DNA of 64,000 nucleotides. Origin: an uncultured Alphaproteobacteria bacterium. GTDB lineage: Bacteria > Pseudomonadota > Alphaproteobacteria > MPNO01 > UBA2964. The stretch covers positions 2,801,391 through 2,865,390 of the forward strand of contig OX638326.1 in NCBI GenBank assembly GCA_951812775.1. Reading direction: 5' to 3'. This document shows positions 1-9,007 of this stretch, piece after piece. The translations under genes were made by a program, and so were the position numbers. The notes under the pieces were generated by a model, which was not told where the DNA came from, made no database searches, and saw only the letters and a list, made by a program, of their open reading frames with translations. The stretch's first letter is position 1. Each line of letters starts with the position of its first letter.

Positions 1-414
1 GTGGCCGGGAAAATTAATTCCCGTCGCATCCCAGCCCAGTTGATGGGCGACATCGAGATAGATAATTGCCAGCGCCACCGGCAACCCTTTTCGGCGATCA
101 ATGACTTTTATGAGATTGGCGTTCAAAGGATCGTCGTAAGTATCACTATCGCCTGTATAACCCCGGTCTTCGGTGATGACGTCTGACAGAGCCTGTGTTC
201 GCTTTGCCACATTGTGAGTTGCTGTCCCCGGCACCAGCGTGGCGACATCGTCAGCAATTTTCGCTAGATGGTCACGGTAAAAGGAGAGGTCGGCATCGGG
301 TTGATCAAGCGCTGCTAGCAAAAGCCCCACCTCCCCAATATCTATGGAATCGTCATCTTGATCGCCAACCTCCTGGAGGGCATTGCTCCATTGGTTTTGA
401 ATGTCGGCGGTCAT
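1..414 (-). CDS. SirB1-family transglutaminase-like protein, partial (C-terminus beyond left edge)
   Basis: This minus-strand reading frame stays open from an ATG at 412-414 to the window edge, giving 138 residues. Around residues 103-118 it carries IDRRKGLPVALAIIYL and the visible part ends in NFPGH. These two blocks are typical of the SirB1/Transglut_core2 family, where the segment after NFPGH normally continues into the rest of the domain. The biochemical role of the family is not settled; it is usually treated as a transglutaminase/protease-like fold. The ATG overlaps the TGA of the upstream lipoprotein gene (ATGA), so the two are probably translationally coupled in the rsmI operon. The catalytic half cannot be judged because it lies off the window. 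Confidence 0.8.
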   Translation of the reverse strand, partial: MTADIQNQWSNALQEVGDQDDDSIDIGEVGLLLAALDQPDADLSFYRDHLAKIADDVATLVPGTATHNVAKRTQALSDVITEDRGYTGDSDTYDDPLNANLIKVIDRRKGLPVALAIIYLDVAHQLGWDATGINFPGH

Positions 415-1049
415 TTTGTTTTGGACTGGTTCGCACGTCGCCGCGGATCGTTTTTCATGATCACGTGGCTGACGACCCGTCGGACATATTTTATTTGCCG
501 TGCGTGGTTCCGGACCCGCTCGAGCTCTGCGGCGTTCCGGGCGATGCCCATCAGATATACCGTTCCGCCGACAGTATCGATTGAATAGTTTATCGAGACG
601 ACCTGGTTGTCGAGCGTGAGTCGGGTTTTAAGTTTGGTTGAAATCCAGCCATCGCGCGCGAAGCCAGAAGTCCCGTGCGACGATGCGACCTGTATTTCGT
701 TTATGACCTCTTTGACGCCAGCGGCTTTCCAGGCAAGCCGCACAGCGTCAACGCGCATTTGCTGTGTTGGCACCGTACCGGTGAGCAGAACGCGCCCCTC
801 AGAAATGGAGATGTCTGCGCTGGTGAGAAGAGCGTCGCTATGATCGAGCCACAAACCATTTATTTTGGCTCGAATGGCAAGATCACGCGCGGCGTCGTTG
901 AGACCCCGCTCCTCTGATGCTGTCGTTGCAACTGAGGTGCCTGCCCCTACTGCTGCACCGACACACCCTGCAAGGAGTGGTGCTGCTGCGACCAGGAGCA
1001 ACATATATCCAAAAACGCGAAGTTCAGATTTGGTAGCCATCAAACTCAT
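411..1049 (-). CDS. BON-domain lipoprotein (two BON domains, DolP/OsmY-like)
   Basis: The 212-residue product begins with a hydrophobic signal segment ending in a lipobox (LLAGC, Cys29), so it is probably lipidated and exported. The mature part contains two consecutive BON modules, roughly residues 58-125 and 130-200, recognisable by the pattern of a short helix followed by GRVLLTGTV and GGTVYLMGIA strands. BON proteins such as DolP bind phospholipids and support outer-membrane integrity in Gram-negative bacteria; that role is inferred here. The start could be Met1 or Met4. The gene is third in the rsmI-yraN operon and overlaps the next gene by 4 bp. Confidence 0.88.
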   Translation of the reverse strand: MSLMATKSELRVFGYMLLLVAAAPLLAGCVGAAVGAGTSVATTASEERGLNDAARDLAIRAKINGLWLDHSDALLTSADISISEGRVLLTGTVPTQQMRVDAVRLAWKAAGVKEVINEIQVASSHGTSGFARDGWISTKLKTRLTLDNQVVSINYSIDTVGGTVYLMGIARNAAELERVRNHARQIKYVRRVVSHVIMKNDPRRRANQSKTK

Positions 1050-1079
1050 TCCAACAACCCCAACCCATTCTGCACATGC

Positions 1080-1457
1080 TCATGAATCGCGCCAAGCGTC
1101 CTTTATATGGTGCGGCAATCTTTTGGGAACAATAAGCAACACATCAAAACGAATCGTAAGGGTTTGCAAATCTGGACGCCTTTGCAAAAAGGCCTCGGCG
1201 GCGCGGCTGATCCGTTGCCGTTGACGGAGTGAAACCGACTCCATTGCTTTTTCTAATGTAGGGCGTGACTTAACTTCAATGAAAACCAACATACCGCCCC
1301 GGATGGCGATAATGTCTATTTCACCTGCAGGCGAACGGTAGCGGCGCTCAAGAATGCGATAAAACTTTAATCTCAAAGAAAAAACAGCGAGATTCTCCGC
1401 CCCTCGCCCGGCGGCTTCACTCTTTTGTCTGTCACTTTTGCTCGGGCCAGAACTCAC
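1080..1457 (-). CDS. yraN: YraN family protein (UPF0102)
   Basis: The 125-residue protein shows the YraN core: GRGAENLAVFSL near the N-terminus, then AGEIDIIAI and VFIEVKSR, the acidic and lysine residues of a restriction-endonuclease-like (Holliday-junction-resolvase-like) fold. Family members are of uncertain function and sit next to rsmI in many bacteria, as here. The start overlaps the rsmI stop by 4 bp, indicating coupled translation. Length is normal for the family. Confidence 0.92.
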   Translation of the reverse strand: MSSGPSKSDRQKSEAAGRGAENLAVFSLRLKFYRILERRYRSPAGEIDIIAIRGGMLVFIEVKSRPTLEKAMESVSLRQRQRISRAAEAFLQRRPDLQTLTIRFDVLLIVPKRLPHHIKDAWRDS

Positions 1458-2413
1458 TCGCTTGTTGCTCCGCCTTTTGATTGCAATGTCAGGGCCCGCT
1501 GATACAGGGGGCGACGTTGTAAACCGGTCTTGTCTGCGATGGCGCTGGCGGCGTCTTTCACGCTTAAATCGGCAAGCGCCTCGATGAGCAATACATCAAT
1601 CTCCTTTTCTGAGGGCTCCTTGTTTCCTTCCGGTGGCCCAACGATGATTGTCACTTCGCCCTTTAGCCCCGGCCGTTCGTCAAATTGTGCCGCCAGCTCT
1701 GACAATGTTCCGCGAGTCATTTCTTCAAACCGTTTGGTAACTTCGCGGGCGATGACGGCTTTTCGGTTGCCGAGCAGCTCAGCCATATCTGATAGTGAAT
1801 TTGCTAATCGTTTTGGTGATTCAAAAAAGACCAATGTCGCTTTCACAGGTACGGCCTGCTCCAAAGCCTTGCGTCGCGCCGAGACCTTGTTTGGCAAAAA
1901 CCCTTCAAACACAAAACGGTCGGTAGGCAAACCCGATACACTCAGCGCTGCGAGAGGTGCGGAAGGTCCAGGAATCGGAATCACATTTATATCATTTTCG
2001 AGCGCTGCGTTGACGAGGCGGTAACCGGGATCAGAAACAAGAGGTGTGCCGGCGTCAGAAACCAACGCCACAATCTCGCCCGAATTCAGGCGTTCAATCA
2101 GGGTTGGCGTTGTCCGCTCGGCATTATGTTCGTGATAAGGAACCAGTTGAGCTGTGAATCCGAATTCGGTTTTTAGCTTTCCGGTGACTCGCGTGTCTTC
2201 GCAGGCGACAGCGTTCGCAGCCCGTAAAACGGCGATGGCGCGGAGGGTGATATCGCCAAGATTACCGATTGGTGTCGCTACTATATGGAGGCCGGGCTCA
2301 ATATGTGTTGCAGAGAGTTTACTTCCCGGTATCTCGGCGATAGGCTCGCCCTTGGTTGGGCCGGTGGGGGTCGCCTTGTTTGGAAGATCACCGGATGTAT
2401 TGCGTGAACCCAT
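1454..2413 (-). CDS. rsmI: 16S rRNA (cytidine(1402)-2'-O)-methyltransferase
   Basis: RsmI uses SAM to methylate the 2'-OH of C1402 in the 16S rRNA decoding centre. The diagnostic blocks are GLHIVATPIGNLGDIT, the CEDTR motif and LVSDAGTPLVSDPG, all characteristic of this tetrapyrrole-methylase-fold family. I chose the ATG at 2411-2413 (319 aa). An upstream in-frame ATG at 2479 would add 22 residues and run deep into the divergent lipoprotein gene. About 30 unconserved residues still precede the conserved core. A TATAAT-like hexamer on the minus strand lies just upstream (2427-2432). It heads the operon rsmI-yraN-BON-SirB1. Confidence 0.93.
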   Translation of the reverse strand: MGSRNTSGDLPNKATPTGPTKGEPIAEIPGSKLSATHIEPGLHIVATPIGNLGDITLRAIAVLRAANAVACEDTRVTGKLKTEFGFTAQLVPYHEHNAERTTPTLIERLNSGEIVALVSDAGTPLVSDPGYRLVNAALENDINVIPIPGPSAPLAALSVSGLPTDRFVFEGFLPNKVSARRKALEQAVPVKATLVFFESPKRLANSLSDMAELLGNRKAVIAREVTKRFEEMTRGTLSELAAQFDERPGLKGEVTIIVGPPEGNKEPSEKEIDVLLIEALADLSVKDAASAIADKTGLQRRPLYQRALTLQSKGGATSE

Positions 2414-3897
2414 TTCGTTTTCTGCATTATAGCGCTTCGCTTCACTATAGGGGCCTGCGCCGTTTTTCGGCTGCCGCATGGCTGGGCACTCTCTGTATCG
2501 GGCTCGCGGCTTGCGAGCCCCCTAACGTTAGGAATGCGCCACAATCGACGCAAGCCCAGCCAGTAAATACTGCCCCGACTCCAAAACAAACCGACAAGAC
2601 GCCTGTGCAAAAGGCGACACCTTCACCAAGCCTGGCACCCAATCCCTCTGTTGCCGCTTTGCCGCCCCCGCCGAAAGTAACGCTGACCCCTCCGAAGGGA
2701 ATTCGTAACCAGGTCCCGGTGGGGCTGCTTTTGCCGCTTTCCGGGCGGCATGCCAAATTCGGGAATTCTCTGCTGCAGGCTGCCCAGTTGGCGATGTTTG
2801 AGGTCGCTGATGATAATTTTGTGTTACTCCCACAGGACACAAAAGGAACAGCGGAAGGCGCTGTTGACGCTGCGCAACGAGCAATTGAAATGGGTGCACA
2901 GCTGTTGGTTGGCCCGGTTTTTGGTCGATCCGCACGCGCTGTGGCACCGCTGGCCTCCAAGGCAGCTGTCAATCTCATCGCCTTTACCAACGACCGAACG
3001 GCGGCCGCCAAAGGGGTCTTTGTTTTTGGGTTTTTACCTAAAGACCGCGTCCGTCGTGTCGTTTCATATGCAGTGTCTCAAGGTGTTCAGCGCTTTGCGG
3101 CCCTAATTCCCAACGGGCCCTTCGGGGACCGGATAGCTGCTGATTATGCCAGGGCGGTGGCGGAAGCCGGAGGTGTTCTTGTCAGATCCGCGCGTTACGG
3201 TCGGGGCCCGAATTCGGCGACCGAAGCTGTCAAACTGCTCGGTGATTATCGGGAACGCCGCGCAGCTCTTCTCGCGGAAAGACAGCGTTTGTCCCAACAG
3301 GATGACGACGAATCCCGGTGCGCCTTAAAGCGGTTAGAAAAGAAGGAGACCCTGGGTGATGTGCCGTTTGAGGCTGTGTTGCTGCTCGAAGCGGGAGAGG
3401 CTCTCAAAGCAACGGCGCCCCTCCTGCCTTATTACGAAATAGATACCAGAAAGGTCCGAATTCTTGGGATTGATGACTGGTCGTCACGATCATTGCGCCG
3501 AGAACCATCTCTTGCCGGTGCGTGGTATGTGGGTCCGTCACCAGCAGCCTATGCTGATTTTGCGAAGCGTTTTGCGGCTGTATACAAAGTGCCGCCGCAT
3601 GCCCTTGCCGCGCTGGCATACGATGTGACAGCCCTCGCCGCCGTAAAGGGCGGTCAGGGAGCAGGCGGGTTTGGCATGGATCAGTTGACGGTCGAGAACG
3701 GATTTGCCGGGAGCGTTGGTTTGTTCAGACTTCGCCGGGATGGGCTGGTTGAGCATCGTTTCGCGGTGATAGAGGTTCAGCCGGATGGCGTGAAAATTGT
3801 TAGCCCGTCCCCAGAGTCCTTTGAGACCGCCCAAGAGCGGAATCCGGCAGTATCCGAACCAAAGAAAGACGTTGAAATCAGACCTCTAGGTCAATAG
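2395..3897 (+). CDS. Penicillin-binding protein activator, LpoA-like lipoprotein
   Basis: Counting from the ATG at 2395 the product has 500 residues, with basic residues, a hydrophobic stretch and a lipobox (GLAAC, Cys40). A proline/threonine-rich linker follows, then a type I periplasmic-binding-protein fold starting at NQVPVGLLLPLSGRHAKFG. This architecture matches alphaproteobacterial proteins annotated as penicillin-binding protein activators (LpoA-like) or ABC-type ligand-binding lipoproteins. Activation of a class A PBP is inferred from family resemblance only. A GTG at 2404 is an alternative start. The 5' end overlaps that of rsmI head to head, and the 3' end overlaps hemW by 12 bp tail to tail. 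Confidence 0.82.
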   Translation: MYCVNPFRFLHYSASLHYRGLRRFSAAAWLGTLCIGLAACEPPNVRNAPQSTQAQPVNTAPTPKQTDKTPVQKATPSPSLAPNPSVAALPPPPKVTLTPPKGIRNQVPVGLLLPLSGRHAKFGNSLLQAAQLAMFEVADDNFVLLPQDTKGTAEGAVDAAQRAIEMGAQLLVGPVFGRSARAVAPLASKAAVNLIAFTNDRTAAAKGVFVFGFLPKDRVRRVVSYAVSQGVQRFAALIPNGPFGDRIAADYARAVAEAGGVLVRSARYGRGPNSATEAVKLLGDYRERRAALLAERQRLSQQDDDESRCALKRLEKKETLGDVPFEAVLLLEAGEALKATAPLLPYYEIDTRKVRILGIDDWSSRSLRREPSLAGAWYVGPSPAAYADFAKRFAAVYKVPPHALAALAYDVTALAAVKGGQGAGGFGMDQLTVENGFAGSVGLFRLRRDGLVEHRFAVIEVQPDGVKIVSPSPESFETAQERNPAVSEPKKDVEIRPLGQ

Positions 3898-5067
3898 CGC
3901 GGCCAGTATCGCGTTTAGTTTGAGCCGGCCTTCTACCGTCGTTCGCAAGCCCTGATTGTCCAAGACCAGATAGTTTGCTGCCAAGAGGGGGCGCAGACGT
4001 CGGGGCTCAAGCGCGTCTTCGAGTTCCATGCCGGTGCGCTCCCAGAAAACTTTACGTGTTATGCCCTTGGTTAGTCTTAGTCCCATCATAAATAATTCTT
4101 CAACGCGCGTTTCCGCATCAACCGGTGAGCGCTGGCGGGTTGCGTGCCCCGACGTTTCGACCGCGTCCAGCCAGTTTACGGGTCCCGGTATCTGTTCCGT
4201 TGCATAAACCGTGTCGTCAAGGGTAACCCGCCCGTGGGCGCCGGGCCCAACCCCGATATAATCGCCGCCCTCCCAATAGGTTATATTATGGCGGCATTCT
4301 GAGTTGGGTCGCGCGTGATTGGAAATTTCGTAGGCGGGTATCCCCTGTTGATCACAGATGTCCTGAGTGATGTCGAACAGGGCTGCCGCACTGTCCTCAT
4401 CCGGCAAGTCAAAGACGCCTGAGCGTTCATCCGCAAAAAACGGCGTACCTTTTTCGATCATCAACTGATAGAGCGACAAATGATCCCCGACGAGGGCAAG
4501 CGCACCCCTTAGTTCGCTGGCCCAGCCGTCAACAGTATGTCCTGGCCGAGCATAGATCAGATCAAATGAATAGCGGGGGAACGTTTTCTCAGCAAGCTTG
4601 ATGGTGTTGAGGGCTTGTTCGTGCGTATGCTCGCGGCCCAGGAATGCCAAAGCGTCGTTGTCCAGGGTCTGCACACCGATTGAAACGCGGTTGACGCCGG
4701 TAGCGCGTAAATCAACAAATTTGGCGGCCTCAACAGAAGTCGGGTTTGCTTCCAGCGTAATTTCGATGTCGTCATCGAACGCCCAATGTTTGGCTGCGTT
4801 TTCTATGACCGCGCCAGTGGTTGCCGGATCCATGAGGGACGGCGTGCCACCGCCAAAGAAAATACTCGTCAGAGTTCTGTTAGGTGTTTCTCCTGCCCAA
4901 TAGGAAAGTTCTTTGAGTAGGGCGTCGCGCCACCGCGTTTGATCAATGGTTTCCCGAACATGGGCGTTAAAATCACAATAGGGGCAGCGTGACAGACAGA
5001 ATGGCCAATGAACGTAAAGGGCCAATGCCTCGTCTACATCGCGCCTATCTTGTTTATTGGCGTGCAA
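3886..5067 (-). CDS. hemW: Radical SAM heme chaperone HemW
   Basis: The 393-residue protein has the radical SAM cluster motif Cx3Cx2C in [10 protein letters not shown] (Cys24, Cys28, Cys31) and the HemW-type continuation GGGTPSLM and [10 protein letters not shown]. HemW binds heme and delivers it to membrane respiratory enzymes; it was long misnamed as a coproporphyrinogen oxidase. The region around [21 protein letters not shown] is also typical. It is third in the rph-rdgB-hemW operon and overlaps rdgB by 14 bp. Confidence 0.95.
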   Translation of the reverse strand: MHANKQDRRDVDEALALYVHWPFCLSRCPYCDFNAHVRETIDQTRWRDALLKELSYWAGETPNRTLTSIFFGGGTPSLMDPATTGAVIENAAKHWAFDDDIEITLEANPTSVEAAKFVDLRATGVNRVSIGVQTLDNDALAFLGREHTHEQALNTIKLAEKTFPRYSFDLIYARPGHTVDGWASELRGALALVGDHLSLYQLMIEKGTPFFADERSGVFDLPDEDSAAALFDITQDICDQQGIPAYEISNHARPNSECRHNITYWEGGDYIGVGPGAHGRVTLDDTVYATEQIPGPVNWLDAVETSGHATRQRSPVDAETRVEELFMMGLRLTKGITRKVFWERTGMELEDALEPRRLRPLLAANYLVLDNQGLRTTVEGRLKLNAILAALLT

Positions 5068-5662
5068 AACAGGCGCGGGTTAATTGGGCGAAAGCATCGG
5101 CGCGATGGCTGATGGCGTGCTTGGCATTCGGGTTCATTTCTCCAAAAGTGTGATTACCTCCTTCGGGCACGAACATGGGATCATAGCCAAACCCCAATTC
5201 TCCCCGCGGTGGCCAGACGAGCTCTCCGTTAACGCGCCCCTCAAAAATTTCGCAGTGACCATCCGGCCAACAAAGCGCCAGCGCGGCGACAAAGTAGGCG
5301 GCCCGGTCATCGCTGTCTCGCAGACCGTTCTCAACCAAACCCATTGCCATATCAAAATCTTTTTCTGGTCTCGCCCAGCGGGCAGAAAAAATGCCCGGAT
5401 CGCCATTGAGAGCGGGAACAACGAGACCGGAATCGTCTGCTAGAGCCGGGAGGTTTGCGGCTTTTGCCGCCGCCCGCGCTTTCAACTCGGCATTTGCAAT
5501 AAAGGTGGTGCCGGTCTCTTCCGGCTCATCAAGGCCCAAAGCCCCCGCTGAGATTACCTCTATATTATAGGGGCGGATTAACTCGTCGATCTCACGCACC
5601 TTGCCCTGGTTGTGGCTGGCAATGATCAGCTTGGGTTCGATAAATAGGCGATGATCTGCCAC
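5054..5662 (-). CDS. rdgB: RdgB/HAM1 family non-canonical purine NTP pyrophosphatase
   Basis: This enzyme hydrolyses XTP and dITP/ITP to the monophosphates, cleaning the nucleotide pool. The 202-residue sequence begins its core with [14 protein letters not shown] and contains [13 protein letters not shown] with the metal-binding acidic residues, FSARWA, and [10 protein letters not shown], all hallmarks of the HAM1 family. The gene follows rph by 8 bp and overlaps hemW, an order common in alphaproteobacteria. Confidence 0.95.
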   Translation of the reverse strand: MADHRLFIEPKLIIASHNQGKVREIDELIRPYNIEVISAGALGLDEPEETGTTFIANAELKARAAAKAANLPALADDSGLVVPALNGDPGIFSARWARPEKDFDMAMGLVENGLRDSDDRAAYFVAALALCWPDGHCEIFEGRVNGELVWPPRGELGFGYDPMFVPEGGNHTFGEMNPNAKHAISHRADAFAQLTRACFARQ

Positions 5663-5670
5663 GGTTTGTC

Positions 5671-6396
5671 TTATCCTGCGTTGACGGCTGCTTTTTGCAA
5701 AGCGGTTAGTTCCTCAACACCTTTGAACGCAAGATCAAGCTGCCGGTTGAGAAGGTCGCGGCTAAAGGGGTCCTCTTCCGCGGTGCCCTGCACTTCCACA
5801 ATGCCGCCATTTCCGGTCAACACGAAATTAGCATCGGCCTGAGCATTTGAGTCTTCCGGGTAATCAAGATCCAAAACAGCCGTGCCGTCATAAATGCCAC
5901 AGGAAACAGCAGCAACAGAATCGCTCATCGGGATTTGCTTTAACTGGCCATCAGCAACCAATTTTGCAAAGGCGATATGCAACGCGACCCAGGCGCCTGT
6001 AATTGAGGCGGTGCGGGTGCCGCCATCGGCCTGTATGACGTCACAATCAAGCCGGACCTGCCGTTCTCCCGTTGCCGACAGGTCTGTTACCGCTCGCAGG
6101 GACCGGCCAATCAGTCGCTGAATTTCCTGGGTCCGCCCGCTTTGTTTGCCGCGCGCTGCTTCCCGTCCCGTCCGTGTATGGGTGGATCGTGGCAGCATGC
6201 CATATTCCGCGGTGACCCAGCCTGTCCCGGTATTTCGCAGGAAGGGTGGAACATTCTCTTCAACGGACGCCGTGCATAAAACATGCGTATTACCAAATTT
6301 CGCCAGGCAGGAACCTTCAGCATAGGGGCTGAAACCGGGCTCGAGACTGACGGCGCGCATTTCATCAAAGGAACGGGCGGAAGGGCGACTACTCAT
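5671..6396 (-). CDS. rph: Ribonuclease PH
   Basis: RNase PH is a phosphorolytic 3' exoribonuclease that trims tRNA 3' ends. The blocks [53 protein letters not shown] and [17 protein letters not shown] identify it. I chose the ATG at 6394-6396 (241 aa) because an AGGAG Shine-Dalgarno sits about 11 nt upstream and family members start at this point; an in-frame ATG 48 bp upstream adds unconserved residues. It is first in the rph-rdgB-hemW operon and divergent from hrcA. Confidence 0.95.
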   Translation of the reverse strand: MSSRPSARSFDEMRAVSLEPGFSPYAEGSCLAKFGNTHVLCTASVEENVPPFLRNTGTGWVTAEYGMLPRSTHTRTGREAARGKQSGRTQEIQRLIGRSLRAVTDLSATGERQVRLDCDVIQADGGTRTASITGAWVALHIAFAKLVADGQLKQIPMSDSVAAVSCGIYDGTAVLDLDYPEDSNAQADANFVLTGNGGIVEVQGTAEEDPFSRDLLNRQLDLAFKGVEELTALQKAAVNAG

Positions 6397-6496
6397 CTTG
6401 GTAATACTCCTGTTTGGACCCAAATCAGGGATGATGCGGCGCAAGCTATCCTGCAGCGCTGCCGCCGTCCACCATCACATAGTCTGATGCAGCTTA

Positions 6497-6525
6497 TTGA
6501 CGCTGAAAATCAGCATCACTACATT
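6497..6525 (+). promoter_or_regulatory. Putative housekeeping promoter for hrcA-grpE
   Basis: A -35 hexamer TTGACG (6497-6502) and a -10 hexamer TACATT (6520-6525) are separated by exactly 17 bp, placing the transcription start about 40 bp before the hrcA ATG. No CIRCE inverted repeat is visible in this intergenic region. Assigned by motif match only. Confidence 0.45.
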
Positions 6526-6568
6526 CCCCTAACATTGGGAAACGGCCAAATATGGCCAAGATAGTAAG

Positions 6569-7624
6569 ATGAAACCCGCTCCAAAAAGCATAATTAGCGA
6601 ACTCAACGACCGCTCGCGAACAGTTTTTTCAGAAATTGTTTCTTCCTATTTGGATGACGGCGAAGCTGCAGGCTCACGCACCCTGTCCCGACGGTTGGTT
6701 GATCCGCTATCTGCGGCCAGTGTTCGCAATGTGATGGCTGATTTGGAGGAGCTCGGGCTTCTCTATTCGAAACACACATCAGCGGGCCGGTTGCCGACCG
6801 ATTTAGGCTTGCGGCTATTTGTTGATGGTCTCATGGAGGTCGGGAGTCTTAGCGATGAGGAACGCTTGACCATTGAGGCTCAATGCACCTCTGCCGGCAA
6901 GACAGTCAACGATGTGCTCGAAGAAGCTTCCGGCGCTCTTTCTGGTCTGTCGCGCTGTGCCGGTATCGTCGTTGCACCGAAAAGTGATCGCGCTCTTAAA
7001 CATATTGAATTTGTCAGCCTCGGGGATGGCCGGGCGCTGGTGGTCATGGTGGCGGAAGACGGGTTTGTCGAGAACCGGGTTATTGACATGCCGATTGGAA
7101 CGCCGCCCTCGGCATTGGTCCAGGCTGCCAACTATCTGAATGCGCGTCTCGCGGGCCGCACCCTCGAAGATGCTGGCCAGATGATTGAGCAGGAGATCTC
7201 GGAGCATCGTGCGGAAATCGATGAATTGACGCGAGGTCTGGTTGAGGCGGGTATTGCAACATGGGCGGGCGGCGACGATGACGGTGTACTCATTGTAAAA
7301 GGGCACGCCCGGCTGCTTGATGACGTAAGCGCTGTGGCGGATCTCGAACGAGTGCGCGCCTTGTTTGATGCGCTTGATACGCGCGATCTTATGGCCAAGC
7401 TTCTGGATCTGACCCAGACTGGTGATGGGGTGCAGATTTTTCTTGGGGCCGAGAACACTCTTTTTAATGTCGCGGGTTGCGCCATGATCGCTGCACCGTT
7501 TACAGGAACACGGGGTGAAATTGTTGGCGCTGTTGGGGTAATCGGCCCGGCGCGCATAAACTACGCCCGCATAATCCCGATTGTTGATTACACGGCACGG
7601 GTGGTTGGTAAACTGCTCGGCTAA
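6569..7624 (+). CDS. hrcA: Heat-inducible transcription repressor HrcA
   Basis: HrcA normally represses chaperone operons by binding CIRCE elements. The 351-residue protein opens with a winged-helix domain (SIISELNDRSRTVFSEIV; GSRTLSRRLVDPLSAASVRNVMADLEELGLL; HTSAGRLPTDLGLRLFVD), the classic HrcA N-terminal signature, followed by the GAF-like dimerisation region. It is co-oriented with grpE 12 bp downstream. No full CIRCE palindrome was found upstream of hrcA or dnaK, so its target in this genome (perhaps groESL) lies elsewhere or is degenerate. Confidence 0.95.
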   Translation: MKPAPKSIISELNDRSRTVFSEIVSSYLDDGEAAGSRTLSRRLVDPLSAASVRNVMADLEELGLLYSKHTSAGRLPTDLGLRLFVDGLMEVGSLSDEERLTIEAQCTSAGKTVNDVLEEASGALSGLSRCAGIVVAPKSDRALKHIEFVSLGDGRALVVMVAEDGFVENRVIDMPIGTPPSALVQAANYLNARLAGRTLEDAGQMIEQEISEHRAEIDELTRGLVEAGIATWAGGDDDGVLIVKGHARLLDDVSAVADLERVRALFDALDTRDLMAKLLDLTQTGDGVQIFLGAENTLFNVAGCAMIAAPFTGTRGEIVGAVGVIGPARINYARIIPIVDYTARVVGKLLG

Positions 7625-7636
7625 ACATAGGACTGA

Positions 7637-8302
7637 ATGGTGGATACGAAAGACAACGACCAACAAAATGGCTCAGAAGAAAACGGTGTTGAAAAAGACC
7701 CGTTGGCAGAAGCAATGTCTGAGACTGAAGAAGATCAGACAGCAGAGACAGCTGCTGAAGACACTGAAAAATCCGAAGCAGAGTCTCCTTGGACGGATGG
7801 CGGCCCGGAGGCTGAAATCGCCGATTTAAAGGACAAGCTGCTGCGCGCCCTTGCCGATAATGAAAATACCATTCGCCGTGCCAAGCGTGAGCGTGAAGAC
7901 ACCGCCAAATACGCGGCGGCCAATTTTGCCCGCGATATGCTGACAGTTGCCGATAATTTGCAGCGTGCTCTGGATGCGACGCCGGACGGGCTGCGTGACG
8001 GCGATGATCAAGGCAAATCCTTTCTTGAGGGTATTGAGCTTACCAGCCGTGAACTTCTTAGCGTGCTGAAACGACACGGAATCAAGCGGATTTCTCCGAT
8101 GGGCGAAAAATTTGATCACGATCAGCATGAGGCGCTTTTTGAGGTGCCAACCGCGGATACCGAGCCCGGCATGGTCATGCAGGTCGTCGAAGATGGATTT
8201 ATGATCCATGATCGCCTGTTACGCGCCGCCAAGGTCGGTGTGTCAAAAGCCATTGATTCTCCGGATGAGGGAGAAGGTCATAGTGTTGATACGACAGCCT
8301 GA
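7637..8302 (+). CDS. grpE: Nucleotide exchange factor GrpE
   Basis: GrpE promotes ADP release from DnaK. The 221-residue product has a long acidic, low-complexity N-terminus (about 55 residues) followed by the coiled-coil segment beginning EIADLKDKLLRALADNENT and the C-terminal beta domain with FDHDQHEALFEVPT and GFMIHDRLLRAAKVGV. It is translated directly after hrcA, while dnaK lies over 700 bp away under its own promoter. Confidence 0.95.
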   Translation: MVDTKDNDQQNGSEENGVEKDPLAEAMSETEEDQTAETAAEDTEKSEAESPWTDGGPEAEIADLKDKLLRALADNENTIRRAKREREDTAKYAAANFARDMLTVADNLQRALDATPDGLRDGDDQGKSFLEGIELTSRELLSVLKRHGIKRISPMGEKFDHDQHEALFEVPTADTEPGMVMQVVEDGFMIHDRLLRAAKVGVSKAIDSPDEGEGHSVDTTA

Positions 8303-9007
8303 TATTTTTGCTTCAGAAAATTCGTTGAACGTCTTTATTGCCGCAAATCATTATCAAGTAGTCATTTCCCCACCCTAACCAAGCGTATTACCGGGCAATT
8401 CCTTGTGTTTCCGCGAAAAATTGCACTGTCATTGGAGCCGCTCATAAGTGAGTAGTACCGGTATCTAACAGGTATTTCAGTGATTTGGGAAAGAGTTTTA
8501 GCGTTATTCATGAGATATGGTGTGAATCTCGTTGTTTATTCTACTAAACGCTCCGCTACAGCGATTGATCAAAGCTATGCCGGAAAACGGAATATCCCCC
8601 AAACGCCCCGACCTTCATATCGCTGCGCGGTACGGGGCTTCGAAGTCGTGTTACCCGACAGTTTTATCAGTTCGCTTTGCGGGGCACCGAGTTGCTCTCA
8701 AACAGGAAATGAGGGTCTTGGTCGTCGGGATTTTTTGGCTCTATCCATATCGAATTACGGCGCGACTCCGGTCGCATGGGGGACTTTAATTGCAATAAGC
8801 CGCAAAAAATTCCCCAAAATACAGAAAAACATGTAAAAACACCGCTCAAGAGTGCTTGCGACCCCTATATTTCATGCCTATATAGGCCTCATAAGCCATC
8901 GCCGTGTATCAAATCTCGGCACGGTTTTTTGAAACACCATCATTTGGGGATCTTGCTCGCGCCGGATATTCGGGCTGGCGAGGTTCGCCACGAAAAAAGA
9001 GGGCACA
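8303..9007. other. Long intergenic region between grpE and dnaK
   Basis: About 700 bp without a recognisable gene. A 118-codon frame at 8480-8836 (+) and a 60-codon frame at 8667-8849 (-) give translations with no domain, no conserved motif and no convincing Shine-Dalgarno. A short hairpin (GCGAC/GTCGC, 8762-8775) lacks a T-tract. The only element I can support is the heat-shock promoter near the right end. The remainder could be decayed sequence or encode an unrecognised RNA. Confidence 0.6.
8855..8883 (+). promoter_or_regulatory. Sigma-32 (RpoH) type heat-shock promoter for dnaKJ
   Basis: CTTGCG (8855-8860), a 17-bp spacer and CTATAT (8878-8883) followed by AGG match the alphaproteobacterial RpoH consensus CTTG-N17-CYTATNT-NNG. 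The predicted start point near 8890 leaves a leader of about 118 nt before the dnaK ATG. The position and the match make it the likely driver of dnaK-dnaJ. Confidence 0.7.

Noticed and set aside
8480..8836. A 118-codon plus-strand frame in the grpE-dnaK gap
   Set aside because: No domain or conserved motif, no convincing Shine-Dalgarno, composition unlike the neighbouring genes; it most likely arises by chance in non-coding DNA.
8850..8858. GAGTGCTTG as half of a CIRCE element before dnaK
   Set aside because: The matching left half nine bases upstream (TGTAAAAAC) does not resemble TTAGCACTC, so a true CIRCE is not supported.
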